From assembly GCA_012521935.1 (NCBI GenBank), contig JAAYLJ010000014.1:1-37753 (forward strand): 37,753 nucleotides of DNA, read 5' to 3'. The position numbers and the translations under genes are program-made. Below are positions 17,707 through 25,517 of this stretch, piece after piece; within the stretch, counting starts at the first letter, position 1, and each line of letters opens with the position of its first letter. This DNA comes from Campylobacteraceae bacterium. Its GTDB lineage: Bacteria > Campylobacterota > Campylobacteria > Campylobacterales > Campylobacteraceae. The notes beneath the pieces are model-generated. The model was not told the origin of the DNA. It was given only the letters and a program-made list of their open reading frames with translations, and made no database searches.

Positions 17707-17724
17707 GAAAACTTTAGGTATTAT

Positions 17725-17746
17725 TTTACATATTTTTATATGTAAA
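17725..17746. promoter_or_regulatory. perfect palindrome at the start of the Phd/YefM-like gene
   Basis: TTTACATAT at 17725-17733 is the exact reverse complement of 17738-17746, with TTTT between them. It lies nine bases before the TTG start at 17755, with its 3' arm touching the AAAGGG ribosome binding site at 17744-17749. A -10-like TATTAT sits at 17719-17724 directly upstream. The placement fits an autoregulatory operator of a Phd/YefM protein, or a hairpin that masks the ribosome binding site. Which of these applies is inference. Confidence 0.5.
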
Positions 17747-17754
17747 GGGTTAGT

Positions 17755-17973
17755 TTGGCAAAATATTCTCAAGAAGAAATATATACTGCAACGCAGGTAG
17801 TTAGGCACTTTAGCGATACTTTATCAAAAGTTAGCAGTGGTGAGAAAAAAAGAGTAGTCATAGTAAAAAACAATAGATTTGAAGCTATTTTATTGAATGT
17901 AAAAGAGTATGAAAGAATGCTTGAAGCTGTTGAAATATTGGAAAAAATCTACAATAAAACTAAGCGCCCATAA
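17755..17973 (+). CDS. Phd/YefM-like antitoxin-family protein, no toxin partner
   Basis: This 72-residue protein has the Phd/YefM fold pattern: an N-terminal segment (YTATQVVRHFSDTLSKVSSG) resembling the DNA-binding part of YefM, a strand pair VVIVKNNRFEAILLNVKEYE, and a C-terminal helix. In classic modules a toxin gene of the RelE/YoeB or Doc type follows at once. Here the next gene, with no intervening base, encodes an alpha/beta hydrolase. The start is TTG with AAAGGGTTAG upstream. It is therefore an orphan, perhaps a repressor of the hydrolase-murF genes. The family assignment comes from sequence pattern only. Confidence 0.65.
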   Translation: MAKYSQEEIYTATQVVRHFSDTLSKVSSGEKKRVVIVKNNRFEAILLNVKEYERMLEAVEILEKIYNKTKRP

Positions 17974-18699
17974 ATGGCAATTAGAAGCGTTAAATACATG
18001 GGAGATGAGTTTCTTATCTCTTATGATAAAGTTACAAATAAAGCCAATAAAGTAGCTCTATTTCTACATGGATGGGGTTCAAGTAAGGAGTTAATGAAGA
18101 GCGTTTTTGCAAAAACTCTACCCCAGTTTGATCACTACTATGTAGATTTGCCTGGATTTGGAAATTCAACCATTCCTAAAGCGTTAAATAGCTATGAGTA
18201 TCACAAGGTTTTAAAACTCTTTTTAAAAGAGTTAAATATTGAGCCAGATATGATTATAGGGCACTCCTTTGGTGGTAAAATAGCCACTTTGTTAAATCCT
18301 CCACTATTAATTTTACTAAGTAGCGCTGGAATTTTTAGAAAAAAATCAATTAATATCAGAATGAAAATCTATATTTTTAAGATTTTAAAAAGAGTTGGTT
18401 TGGGAAAATTTTATAAGCTCTTTGCATCAAAAGATGTGAAAAATGCAGATAAAACTCTGTATGAAACTTTTAAAAAAGTTGTTGATGAGGATTTTAAAGA
18501 AGAGTTTGCAAACTTTAAAAATAAAGCTTTAATCTTTTGGGGAGTAAAAGATAGGGCAACCCCACTAGCTAGCGGTAAAATGATTGAGAGTTTAATAGAA
18601 AAAAGCCACTTTTATGCACTAGATGGGGATCATTTCTTCTTTTTAAATAGTGCTAATTTCATTGAGCAAACCATAAGGAAAAATTGTGAAAATATTTGA
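17974..18699 (+). CDS. alpha/beta hydrolase
   Basis: The 241-residue protein has the alpha/beta hydrolase plan. The oxyanion-hole motif is FLHGWGSS (residues 30-37), the nucleophile elbow is GHSFGG with Ser98, and the acid Asp193 (FWGVKDRATP) and His220 (DGDHFFF) complete a probable triad. A short helical cap lies at about residues 120-175. There is no signal peptide, so it is cytoplasmic. The substrate is unknown; BioH-like carboxylesterases and other small esterases have this layout. It begins on the base after the Phd-like stop codon and overlaps murF by 14 bases, so all three genes are tightly coupled. Confidence 0.85.
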   Translation: MAIRSVKYMGDEFLISYDKVTNKANKVALFLHGWGSSKELMKSVFAKTLPQFDHYYVDLPGFGNSTIPKALNSYEYHKVLKLFLKELNIEPDMIIGHSFGGKIATLLNPPLLILLSSAGIFRKKSINIRMKIYIFKILKRVGLGKFYKLFASKDVKNADKTLYETFKKVVDEDFKEEFANFKNKALIFWGVKDRATPLASGKMIESLIEKSHFYALDGDHFFFLNSANFIEQTIRKNCENI

Positions 18700-20119
18700 A
18701 TTAATTACCCATTTTGTGTTCATGATGGCTTTAGGCTACTACCTAATAACCGCTCTTCAATGGTATAGCTATAAAATTAAAAGAGTACTATTTCACTACA
18801 ATAAGCCAGCTTGGCATTTTCTTTTTTTTATTTTGCCCATATTTATCTACTATTTTGCAGGTAAATGGGCTTGGATATATATCTATTTTGCTTACATTCC
18901 ATGGCTTATTGCGTGGCATAAAAGACTTGATAAGCCTTTGGTTTTTACAAAAAGAGTTAAAAGATTTTTAACATTTTTAGCATTTTTTACTATATTTCAA
19001 GATTTATTATGTTTTTTTACACAAAAATGTGTAAATTATGGACTATTTTTACCAATCATCGCCGCTATTTTCTTTGGTACTTTTTATGAAAAATTACTTT
19101 TTCATGGATTTTATAAAAGGGCTCAAAAAAAATTGAAAAAAAATCCAAATCTAATTATCATCGCCATTACTGCGAGCTTTGGCAAAACAAGCATAAAGCA
19201 CTTTTTATATGAAATTCTTTCAAAAAAATATAAGTGCTACCATAGTCCAAATAGCATAAATACCCTTACTGGCTTAGTGCAAGATGTTAACACTTCATTA
19301 AGTGAAGATGTGGAGGTTTATATTGCAGAAGCAGGAGCTAGAGAGGAGGGGGACATTGAGGAGATTGCTAAATTTTTAGAACCTCAAGTTGTCATTGTAG
19401 GGGAGATTGGATTGCAACATATTGAGTATTTTAAAACGCTAGAAAGAGTAAGAAATACTAAAATGGAGCTTACTTTGTCTCCTTCATTAAAAAAAGCTTT
19501 TGTACACAAAAGTGCAAATATAGCGCCTAGTGAAGTGGTGGTAGAGTATGGAGATGAGTTAGTTGAGATAGATGCTAGTTTGGAAGGGACTATATTTAAA
19601 ACCCTAATAGAAGGAAAAGAAGATAGTTTTGAAACACCTATTTTAGGGGAGTTTAGTGCAAGAAATTTACTTGCTGCTATCTTAGTTGCAAAATATTTAA
19701 AAGTTGATGATTTGAAAATAAAAGATGCCATAAAAAACTTAAAACATACTCCTCATAGATTAGAACCCATAAGGGTAGGTGGTAAGCTCATTTTAGATGA
19801 TAGTTACAATGGAAACCGCTCTGGGATGGAGCTTTCTTATAAGTTAGCATCATTATTTTTAGGAAGAAAGGTTTTAATAACTCCTGGGATAGTTGAGAGC
19901 AATGATAGTGAAAATGCACTTCTAGGCAAAGCGATAAATGAAGTATTTGATGTAGTGATAATCTCATCACCTTTAAATGCACAAGTTTTGCTAAAAGAGT
20001 TAAAAAAACCAAAGGTACATATCTTAAAAGATAAGAAAAAATTAGAAGAGCTTTTAGCCGCAGTAACTAAAGAGGGGGATCTCATTTTATTTTCAAATGA
20101 TGCCCCTAGTTACATTTGA
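18686..20119 (+). CDS. murF: MurF ligase with an N-terminal membrane domain
   Basis: The 477-residue protein has two parts. Residues 1-145 hold about five hydrophobic segments (near 5-25, 44-60, 62-78, 94-112, 117-131). Residues 155-477 are a Mur ligase: ATP loop ITASFGKTSIK (Lys167), SPNSINTLTGL, AEAGAREEGDIEE, HRLEPI and DDSYNGN (371-377). MurF adds D-Ala-D-Ala to UDP-MurNAc-tripeptide, using the product of ddl upstream. Soluble MurF of other bacteria lacks the membrane part. The usual glycine of the ATP loop (TGS-GKT) is alanine here. The GTG start has AAGGAA upstream. Its last 14 bases overlap the 3' end of ackA on the other strand. Confidence 0.85.
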   Translation: MKIFELITHFVFMMALGYYLITALQWYSYKIKRVLFHYNKPAWHFLFFILPIFIYYFAGKWAWIYIYFAYIPWLIAWHKRLDKPLVFTKRVKRFLTFLAFFTIFQDLLCFFTQKCVNYGLFLPIIAAIFFGTFYEKLLFHGFYKRAQKKLKKNPNLIIIAITASFGKTSIKHFLYEILSKKYKCYHSPNSINTLTGLVQDVNTSLSEDVEVYIAEAGAREEGDIEEIAKFLEPQVVIVGEIGLQHIEYFKTLERVRNTKMELTLSPSLKKAFVHKSANIAPSEVVVEYGDELVEIDASLEGTIFKTLIEGKEDSFETPILGEFSARNLLAAILVAKYLKVDDLKIKDAIKNLKHTPHRLEPIRVGGKLILDDSYNGNRSGMELSYKLASLFLGRKVLITPGIVESNDSENALLGKAINEVFDVVIISSPLNAQVLLKELKKPKVHILKDKKKLEELLAAVTKEGDLILFSNDAPSYI

Positions 20120-21296
20120 CAACTCTTTTAGTCTCTAGGGCTATCTCAAGCTCTTCATCTGTTGGCACAACTAAGATTTTTACTCCTTGGCCATCTTTGC
20201 TAATGTCGCAAATTGCTCCTCTTTGGATGCTTTTATTTTTTATAGAGTCTATCTCTATTCCCAAAATTTGTAGCTTATTGCAAATTTTATATCTTAAATC
20301 ACTATCATTTTCTCCAATGCCGCCTGTAAAAATAAGAGCATCAACTCTATTTAATACCGCGCTATAAGCCCCAATATATTTTTTAATCCTATATGCAAAC
20401 ATTTCAATGGCTAAAATGGCTTTCTCATCCCCATCTTGTGCCATTTGTCTAACTTCTCTCATATCGCTTTTGCCACAAATTCCACGCAAACCACTTTGCT
20501 TATTTAGCAACTCATCAAACTCTTTCACCCCATAATTTAACTCTTTATGCAAATAAAAGAGAATGGCAGGATCTATATCACCACTTCTAGTACCCATTAT
20601 TAAGCCCTCAAGCGGTGAGAGCCCCATGGATGTATCCACGCTTTTACCATTACTAATAGCAGTTGCACTTGCTCCATTTCCTAAGTGTAAAGAGATAGCA
20701 TTAAAGTCTTCTTGTGCAATATTTAAAAATTTAGCTGCCTCTTTTGAGACATAATGGTGCGATGTTCCATGAAAACCATACTTTTTAACATCCATTTTTT
20801 CATATAATTCATATGGAATTGCGTAAGTGTGAGCATAATTTGGGATAGTTTTATGAAATGCTGTATCAAAAACAGCAACATGTTTTACCCCCTTGCTTTG
20901 CCTAATTGCAATCTCTATACCTACAATATGAGAAGGATTGTGAAGAGGGGCTAGGGGTGAAATCTCTTTTAACCTTTCTATGACACTCTCATCAATTAAA
21001 ATTGGCTTAGAAAAGCTTTTTCCACCATGAACTACGCGGTGTCCTATGGCGTCAAGCTCTTGCAAAGAGTTTAAAGCACCACTTTCAAAAAGAGCCCTCT
21101 CCATAGCCAAAAAGCCCTCTTCATGATTTTTAATAGTGGTTTTTTTAGTTATCTTCTCTTTAGTTAAAAGGCTAATAGTTGAACTATCTCCACCCACCTC
21201 TTCAATAATCCCTGAAGCTAGTCTATTTTTTTTATCTAAATTAAAAAGTTGAAACTTAATGGAAGAGCTTCCTGAGTTTATAACAAGTACTCTCAT
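20106..21296 (-). CDS. ackA: acetate kinase
   Basis: The 396-residue enzyme shows the acetokinase signatures INSGSSSIKFQLF at residues 6-18, GHRVVHGG, VFDTAFHKTIP, HLGNGAS and FTGGIGEND. It interconverts acetyl phosphate plus ADP with acetate plus ATP. It starts directly after the pta stop codon with no gap, forming a pta-ackA operon that yields ATP from acetyl-CoA or activates acetate. Its 3' end overlaps the convergent murF gene by 14 bases, so no separate terminator fits between them. Confidence 0.96.
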   Translation of the reverse strand: MRVLVINSGSSSIKFQLFNLDKKNRLASGIIEEVGGDSSTISLLTKEKITKKTTIKNHEEGFLAMERALFESGALNSLQELDAIGHRVVHGGKSFSKPILIDESVIERLKEISPLAPLHNPSHIVGIEIAIRQSKGVKHVAVFDTAFHKTIPNYAHTYAIPYELYEKMDVKKYGFHGTSHHYVSKEAAKFLNIAQEDFNAISLHLGNGASATAISNGKSVDTSMGLSPLEGLIMGTRSGDIDPAILFYLHKELNYGVKEFDELLNKQSGLRGICGKSDMREVRQMAQDGDEKAILAIEMFAYRIKKYIGAYSAVLNRVDALIFTGGIGENDSDLRYKICNKLQILGIEIDSIKNKSIQRGAICDISKDGQGVKILVVPTDEELEIALETKRVVKCN

Positions 21297-23387
21297 CTAC
21301 TCTCCTTGAGCTTGAATTGCAGTAATTACAACAGTATTTACAATATCTTCGACTAAGCAACCTCTGCTTAAATCATTAATTGGTTTCCTTAAACCCTGCA
21401 AAACAGGCCCAATGGCTAAAGCTCCAGAAGATCTTTGTACTGCTTTATAGGTATTGTTACCTGTATTTAAATCTGGAAATATAAAAACAGTAGCCTTACC
21501 TGCAACTTTGCTACCAGGTAGTTTTGCTTGCGCAACCAAGGGATCTATGGCAGCGTCATATTGGATTGGTCCTTCTATAAGCAAGTCTGGTCTTAACTCT
21601 TTTGCTTTTTTGGTAGCTAATCTAACTTTTTCAACCTCGCTTCCCCTTCCTGAATCGCCAGTTGAATAAGAGAGCATTGCGACTTTTGGCTCAATCCCAA
21701 AAGCTTTTGCTGTATCAGCAGATGAGATAGCAATTTGTGCTAACTCCTTAGCATTTGGATCTTGATTTACAGCACAATCCCCATAAACTAAAACTCTAGT
21801 TTGTAAACACATAAAAAATACGCTTGAAACTACGGAAACATTATCTTTTGTTTTAATGATTTGAAGAGCAGGGCGAATGGTTTCAGCCGTTGTATTAATA
21901 GCTCCTGCTACCATTCCATCCGCGTATCCTAAATGCACCATCATAGTTGCAAAATAGACACTATTTACCATAGCATCTTTTGCTGCGGCCATTTTTAAAC
22001 CCTTATGTTTTCTTAAATCATAAAAGACGGTTGTAAACTCTTCAAGAAATTCAGAGTTTGTAGGATTGATGATTTTAACCCCTCTTAAGTCAAGCCCTAA
22101 GCTTAAAGCTTGATGCATTACATCATTTTCATCACCAAGAAGTATGACATTCACAACATCTCTTCTTAGTAGCATTTCAGTAGCTCTTAATATTCGTGGA
22201 TCTTTACTTTCTGGAAGAACGATTGTTTTTTTATCTTGCCTTGCTTTTTCAAAAAGACTGTATTCAAACATAATTGGAGTTATGGATTGGGATTTAACTG
22301 TAGTAATCTTCTCTTCAATCTTAAATTTATCTACATTAGCATTATAACTTCCCATAGCTAGAGCAATTTTTCTTTTGCTTTGCGGCGTAATTTTAGCAGG
22401 TACCCTCTCTACCATTAAAGCTGTTTGAAATGTATCGTGTGGGCTTATTAGAACAGGTAAGCTAAATTGATTTAAACCTTTAATAAGAGATAAAATTGAC
22501 TCTTTTGGAGTAAAACCACCTGTTAAAACTATCCCAGCAATAGTTGGAAACTGTTTTGAATAGTTAGCAACTATGGTTGCTATCATTATTTCAGGCCTAT
22601 CTCCAGGAACTATTACTAAATCCCCATCCTCAAGCCTGTCTAAAAAGTGCTCTAGTGTCATTGCTGCAACTTTGCACTGCCTTACAACTCTTCTTAAATC
22701 TTGCTCATCTCCTAAAATAAGCTCACTTTTTAACTTTTTTTTAACCTCAGCAATAGTTGGTGAGTCTAACTCTGGAATTTCAGGTAGTAAAAAAATGGGA
22801 GATTTACTCAATCTATCTAAGTTTTTCTCCTGTTTTAGGGCTTTAAAGACATCTTCACTTAATCTATTTGCAAAAGTAGCAAAATGAATACAGCCCTCTT
22901 TTACAATGGCTTTAGACTCTATGCTAATCTCTTCACTAACCTCTTTTAAAGATTTATTGCTTCCATTTAATACACTTACAATAGGAGAGCCTAAATGTTT
23001 TGCAATTTCAATATTTATATCAAAATCAAAAGATGAAGTAAAAGAACCACTACTAAGTCCCTCACAAAGGATAAAATCATAATGTTTGCTTAAGAGTTGA
23101 AATTTATCGATGATTTGCTCAATCAGTTCTCTAGTTTTTCCTTTGGCCACCATAGATTCTACTTCATCAACGCAAAAACCATAAGCTTCATCATACTCTT
23201 GGGATAGTGCAAAATGTTCAAGCATGAAGATGATGTCGCCATCTTTTTCTTTTTTTGTTGGGATTACTGGTCTAAAGAATGCTACTTTATCTATTCTAAT
23301 TTTTAGCATCTCCATAAGTCCCATAGAGACGATTAAACTCCCAGCTCCAGGCTCAAGCGATGATATGTACAAACTTTTTGTCTGCAT
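21297..23387 (-). CDS. pta: phosphate acetyltransferase, long three-domain form
   Basis: The 696-residue protein has the long Pta layout: an N-terminal P-loop-like domain (about 1-210), a DRTGG-type middle domain (about 215-325) and the catalytic C-terminal domain (about 365-696: VLPESKDPRILRATEML, SYSTGDSGRGSEVEKVR, FPDLNTGNNTYKAVQRS). It converts acetyl-CoA and phosphate to acetyl phosphate. The N-terminal loop reads SLEPGAGSLIVS, with no P-loop lysine, so nucleotide binding there is doubtful; that domain is regulatory in other Ptas. The ATG has AAAGGAG upstream. Confidence 0.95.
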   Translation of the reverse strand: MQTKSLYISSLEPGAGSLIVSMGLMEMLKIRIDKVAFFRPVIPTKKEKDGDIIFMLEHFALSQEYDEAYGFCVDEVESMVAKGKTRELIEQIIDKFQLLSKHYDFILCEGLSSGSFTSSFDFDINIEIAKHLGSPIVSVLNGSNKSLKEVSEEISIESKAIVKEGCIHFATFANRLSEDVFKALKQEKNLDRLSKSPIFLLPEIPELDSPTIAEVKKKLKSELILGDEQDLRRVVRQCKVAAMTLEHFLDRLEDGDLVIVPGDRPEIMIATIVANYSKQFPTIAGIVLTGGFTPKESILSLIKGLNQFSLPVLISPHDTFQTALMVERVPAKITPQSKRKIALAMGSYNANVDKFKIEEKITTVKSQSITPIMFEYSLFEKARQDKKTIVLPESKDPRILRATEMLLRRDVVNVILLGDENDVMHQALSLGLDLRGVKIINPTNSEFLEEFTTVFYDLRKHKGLKMAAAKDAMVNSVYFATMMVHLGYADGMVAGAINTTAETIRPALQIIKTKDNVSVVSSVFFMCLQTRVLVYGDCAVNQDPNAKELAQIAISSADTAKAFGIEPKVAMLSYSTGDSGRGSEVEKVRLATKKAKELRPDLLIEGPIQYDAAIDPLVAQAKLPGSKVAGKATVFIFPDLNTGNNTYKAVQRSSGALAIGPVLQGLRKPINDLSRGCLVEDIVNTVVITAIQAQGE

Positions 23388-23565
23388 TTAACTCCTTTAG
23401 AGACTCCAATTTTGCAAGATTAGCATAAATTTATGATAAAAGAATAATAAACTTAACCTTTTCAAAATTTTATCATTATCTTGTAAGTTAAAGGCTTAAG
23501 TTTTAAACTTTAAAAATGGAACTCTATTTGCTTAAATTGTTTAGTTTATACAACATGGAGTAAGA
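23388..23565. other. divergent intergenic region between pta and flgH
   Basis: These 178 bases form the longest gene-free stretch in the window. The flgH-proximal end holds the sigma-54 promoter listed separately. The pta-proximal end holds the AAAGGAG ribosome binding site of pta and AT-rich sequence without a convincing -10 box. No open reading frame, strong hairpin or tandem repeat was seen. Confidence 0.6.
23517..23532 (+). promoter_or_regulatory. sigma-54 (RpoN) promoter of flgH
   Basis: The sequence TGGAAC-TCTAT-TTGCT matches the -24/-12 consensus TGGCAC-N5-TTGCW, with the key GG (23518-23519) and GC (23530-23531) separated by exactly ten bases. A start about 12 bases past GC would fall near 23543, 23 bases before the flgH ATG. 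The only mismatch in the conserved -24 core is A for C at 23520. Many rod, ring and hook genes of Campylobacterota are RpoN-dependent. Confidence 0.75.
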
Positions 23566-24279
23566 ATGAGATATTTAATAACATATTCACTTTTTTTGTC
23601 ACTTTTTTTGACAGGTTGCGCTACAACTGTTGCTGATCCAAAGATAGATATGTCGCCACCAGCTTATGTAGAAGAGTTGCCACCAAAAGCACCTGCTAGC
23701 AATATATCTCACCCAGGTTCTTTATTTGGAAGAGGGGACAATCCTTTGTTTGGCGATAGAAAAGCTATGAATCCAAATGATATTGTTACAGTATTTATAA
23801 GTGAAAGTCTTATTCAAAGCTCAAAAGCAAGCAAGAGTCTTTCAAAGTCAAACACTAGCAATCTTGGAGGTGGAGCAATCACAAATGGGGTGCCAAATAC
23901 TCCATTAGCACCTGTAACTGATGAAAGTAATAAATATACTAGCATTGGATTTGAAACAAACTCTGGCAGTAATTTTGCAGGTAGTGGATCAAACTCTAGA
24001 AATGAGAGTTTTTCTACAACTATATCTGCAAGAATTATTAAAGTGATGAATAACGGTAACTACTTCATTGAAGGTAGTAGAGAGTTACTTTTAAATGGAG
24101 AGAAGCAAGTTATTCAAATAAGTGGAGTGATTAGGCCTTATGATATTTCACAAAACAATCAAATCGACTCCAAACATATTGCTGACGCAAAAATACTATA
24201 TTTAAGTCAAGGCGATATTCATAAAAGTTCAGTCAAGCCTTGGGGTACAAAGATTATAGAATCTATTTGGCCCTTTTAG
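23566..24279 (+). CDS. flgH: flagellar L-ring lipoprotein FlgH
   Basis: The 237-residue protein starts with a lipoprotein signal, with lipobox LTGC and acylated Cys18. It carries the FlgH signatures GSLFGRGDNPLFGDRKA, NDIVTVFISES and the C-terminal SGVIRPYDI, with DAKILYLSQGD near the end. FlgH forms the outer-membrane L-ring, the bushing around the flagellar rod. It stands alone between pta and the msh cluster, with its own sigma-54 promoter. Its TAG stop overlaps the TAA of mshG on the opposite strand, so the two transcription units end on top of each other. No flgI or flgJ is adjacent. Confidence 0.95.
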   Translation: MRYLITYSLFLSLFLTGCATTVADPKIDMSPPAYVEELPPKAPASNISHPGSLFGRGDNPLFGDRKAMNPNDIVTVFISESLIQSSKASKSLSKSNTSNLGGGAITNGVPNTPLAPVTDESNKYTSIGFETNSGSNFAGSGSNSRNESFSTTISARIIKVMNNGNYFIEGSRELLLNGEKQVIQISGVIRPYDISQNNQIDSKHIADAKILYLSQGDIHKSSVKPWGTKIIESIWPF

Positions 24280-25517
24280 TTCTTAACTGCTTGCGCCATA
24301 TCCCACATTGGCATGAAAATGCCAAGAGCTAGTAAAAGCACAATGGCTGCAATAAAGCCAATTAATATTGGCTCAATATAGCTTGCGATATTGTCAATGA
24401 TGTTGTTGAATTTTGATTTGAAATAGTTAGTTACCTTTTCAAGCATAGTGTCTAAACTACCACTTTGCTCTCCAGCCCCAATCATTTGGATAAGCATTCC
24501 TTCATAAAGGCCTGTCTCTTCAAATGATTTGGTTAAAGAGACTCCTCTTTGAACAGATATTTTAACACCGCTTAATTTTCTTTTTAAAAAACTATTGCTA
24601 ATGGTGAGTAAAGAGGTATCAAGCGCGTCACCCACTGGGATACCAGCTCTTACTAACTCTGTAAAAACAAGATTAAATCTACTCATAGTTGAGTAAAAAA
24701 CTATATCACCAATGAGATATACTTTAAAAATATGTTCATCAACAAAATTTTTAAACTCTTCATTATTGTTGTACATATATTTAGATACAAAAAAAACTCC
24801 AACTATTCCAGCCAATACAAAAAATCCATAATTGCTTATTAAATTCTCTAGCCATAGTAAAATTTTAGTAGGGAGGGGTAGTTCGGATTTGAATTTATCA
24901 AATATAGATTTAAATTTTGGAACTACATAAACCATAAGAATGGTAAAAGCGATAGCGATGGCTATTACTACTGTGATTGGATATCTTATTGCTTTTTTAA
25001 ATTTTTGCCCATTTTCGTAAACTTCTTCCAAAATTTCGGCGAGTTTTTCTAAAGATTCTGCCATATTCCCAGTATTTTCCCCAAGTTCTACCATGGCAAT
25101 GGTAACATCACCTAAATCATCTTTAAAATTGGTTAAAGATTCAGTTAAGCTAAGTCCTGAGTTAAGATCATCGTCAGCTTGAGCAAAAATCTCTTTTAAT
25201 CTTTTGTCTGAAGATGCATTAGAAACCTCTTTTATACTATCGTGTATAGATATGCCAGCATTTGCCATTACGCTTAATTGCCTAATAGCTACAATCAAAG
25301 CTGGCATTTTAACACCCTTTTTAAACATGGTGGCTAAAATTTTATCTTTATATATAGAAAATTGTTCTTCTATTGGAGGTGCGCTTTCAATGACTTTTAA
25401 AACGATGCCAGAAGTTCGGTTTTTAGCAATTGTTAAAGCATCATTTCTATTTTGAGCTTTAAGTAACTTTTTCTCTCTTTTGCCTTTAAATAGGTACTCT
25501 ACTTCAAAATATTTCAT
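24276..25517 (-). CDS. mshG: MSHA-type pilus inner-membrane platform protein (GspF/PilC family)
   Basis: The 413-residue protein has an N-terminal cytoplasmic segment, two T2SSF domains (about 75-195 and 275-400; the first with the SVMANAGISIHDSIKEVS signature, the second with LVRAGIPVGDAL and GEQSGSLDTML), and three membrane helices near 175-195, 225-245 and 385-405. Platform proteins of this family connect the pilus to the assembly ATPase in the inner membrane. It overlaps mshE by four bases and is the last gene of the msh set in this window. The symbol is chosen from gene order; the sequence alone would also allow pilC or gspF. Confidence 0.85.
   Translation of the reverse strand: MKYFEVEYLFKGKREKKLLKAQNRNDALTIAKNRTSGIVLKVIESAPPIEEQFSIYKDKILATMFKKGVKMPALIVAIRQLSVMANAGISIHDSIKEVSNASSDKRLKEIFAQADDDLNSGLSLTESLTNFKDDLGDVTIAMVELGENTGNMAESLEKLAEILEEVYENGQKFKKAIRYPITVVIAIAIAFTILMVYVVPKFKSIFDKFKSELPLPTKILLWLENLISNYGFFVLAGIVGVFFVSKYMYNNNEEFKNFVDEHIFKVYLIGDIVFYSTMSRFNLVFTELVRAGIPVGDALDTSLLTISNSFLKRKLSGVKISVQRGVSLTKSFEETGLYEGMLIQMIGAGEQSGSLDTMLEKVTNYFKSKFNNIIDNIASYIEPILIGFIAAIVLLLALGIFMPMWDMAQAVKN

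Noticed and set aside
17755..18699. Phd-like gene plus hydrolase as a true toxin-antitoxin pair
   Set aside because: The downstream protein has a complete Ser-Asp-His alpha/beta hydrolase pattern and no toxin features, and it is coupled to murF. A toxin role would be speculation.
20093..20119. 7-bp inverted repeat TCAAATG/CATTTGA at the murF-ackA junction as a terminator
   Set aside because: The stem is short and AT-rich, the loop is 13 bases and there is no U-run on either side; the arms are also coding sequence.
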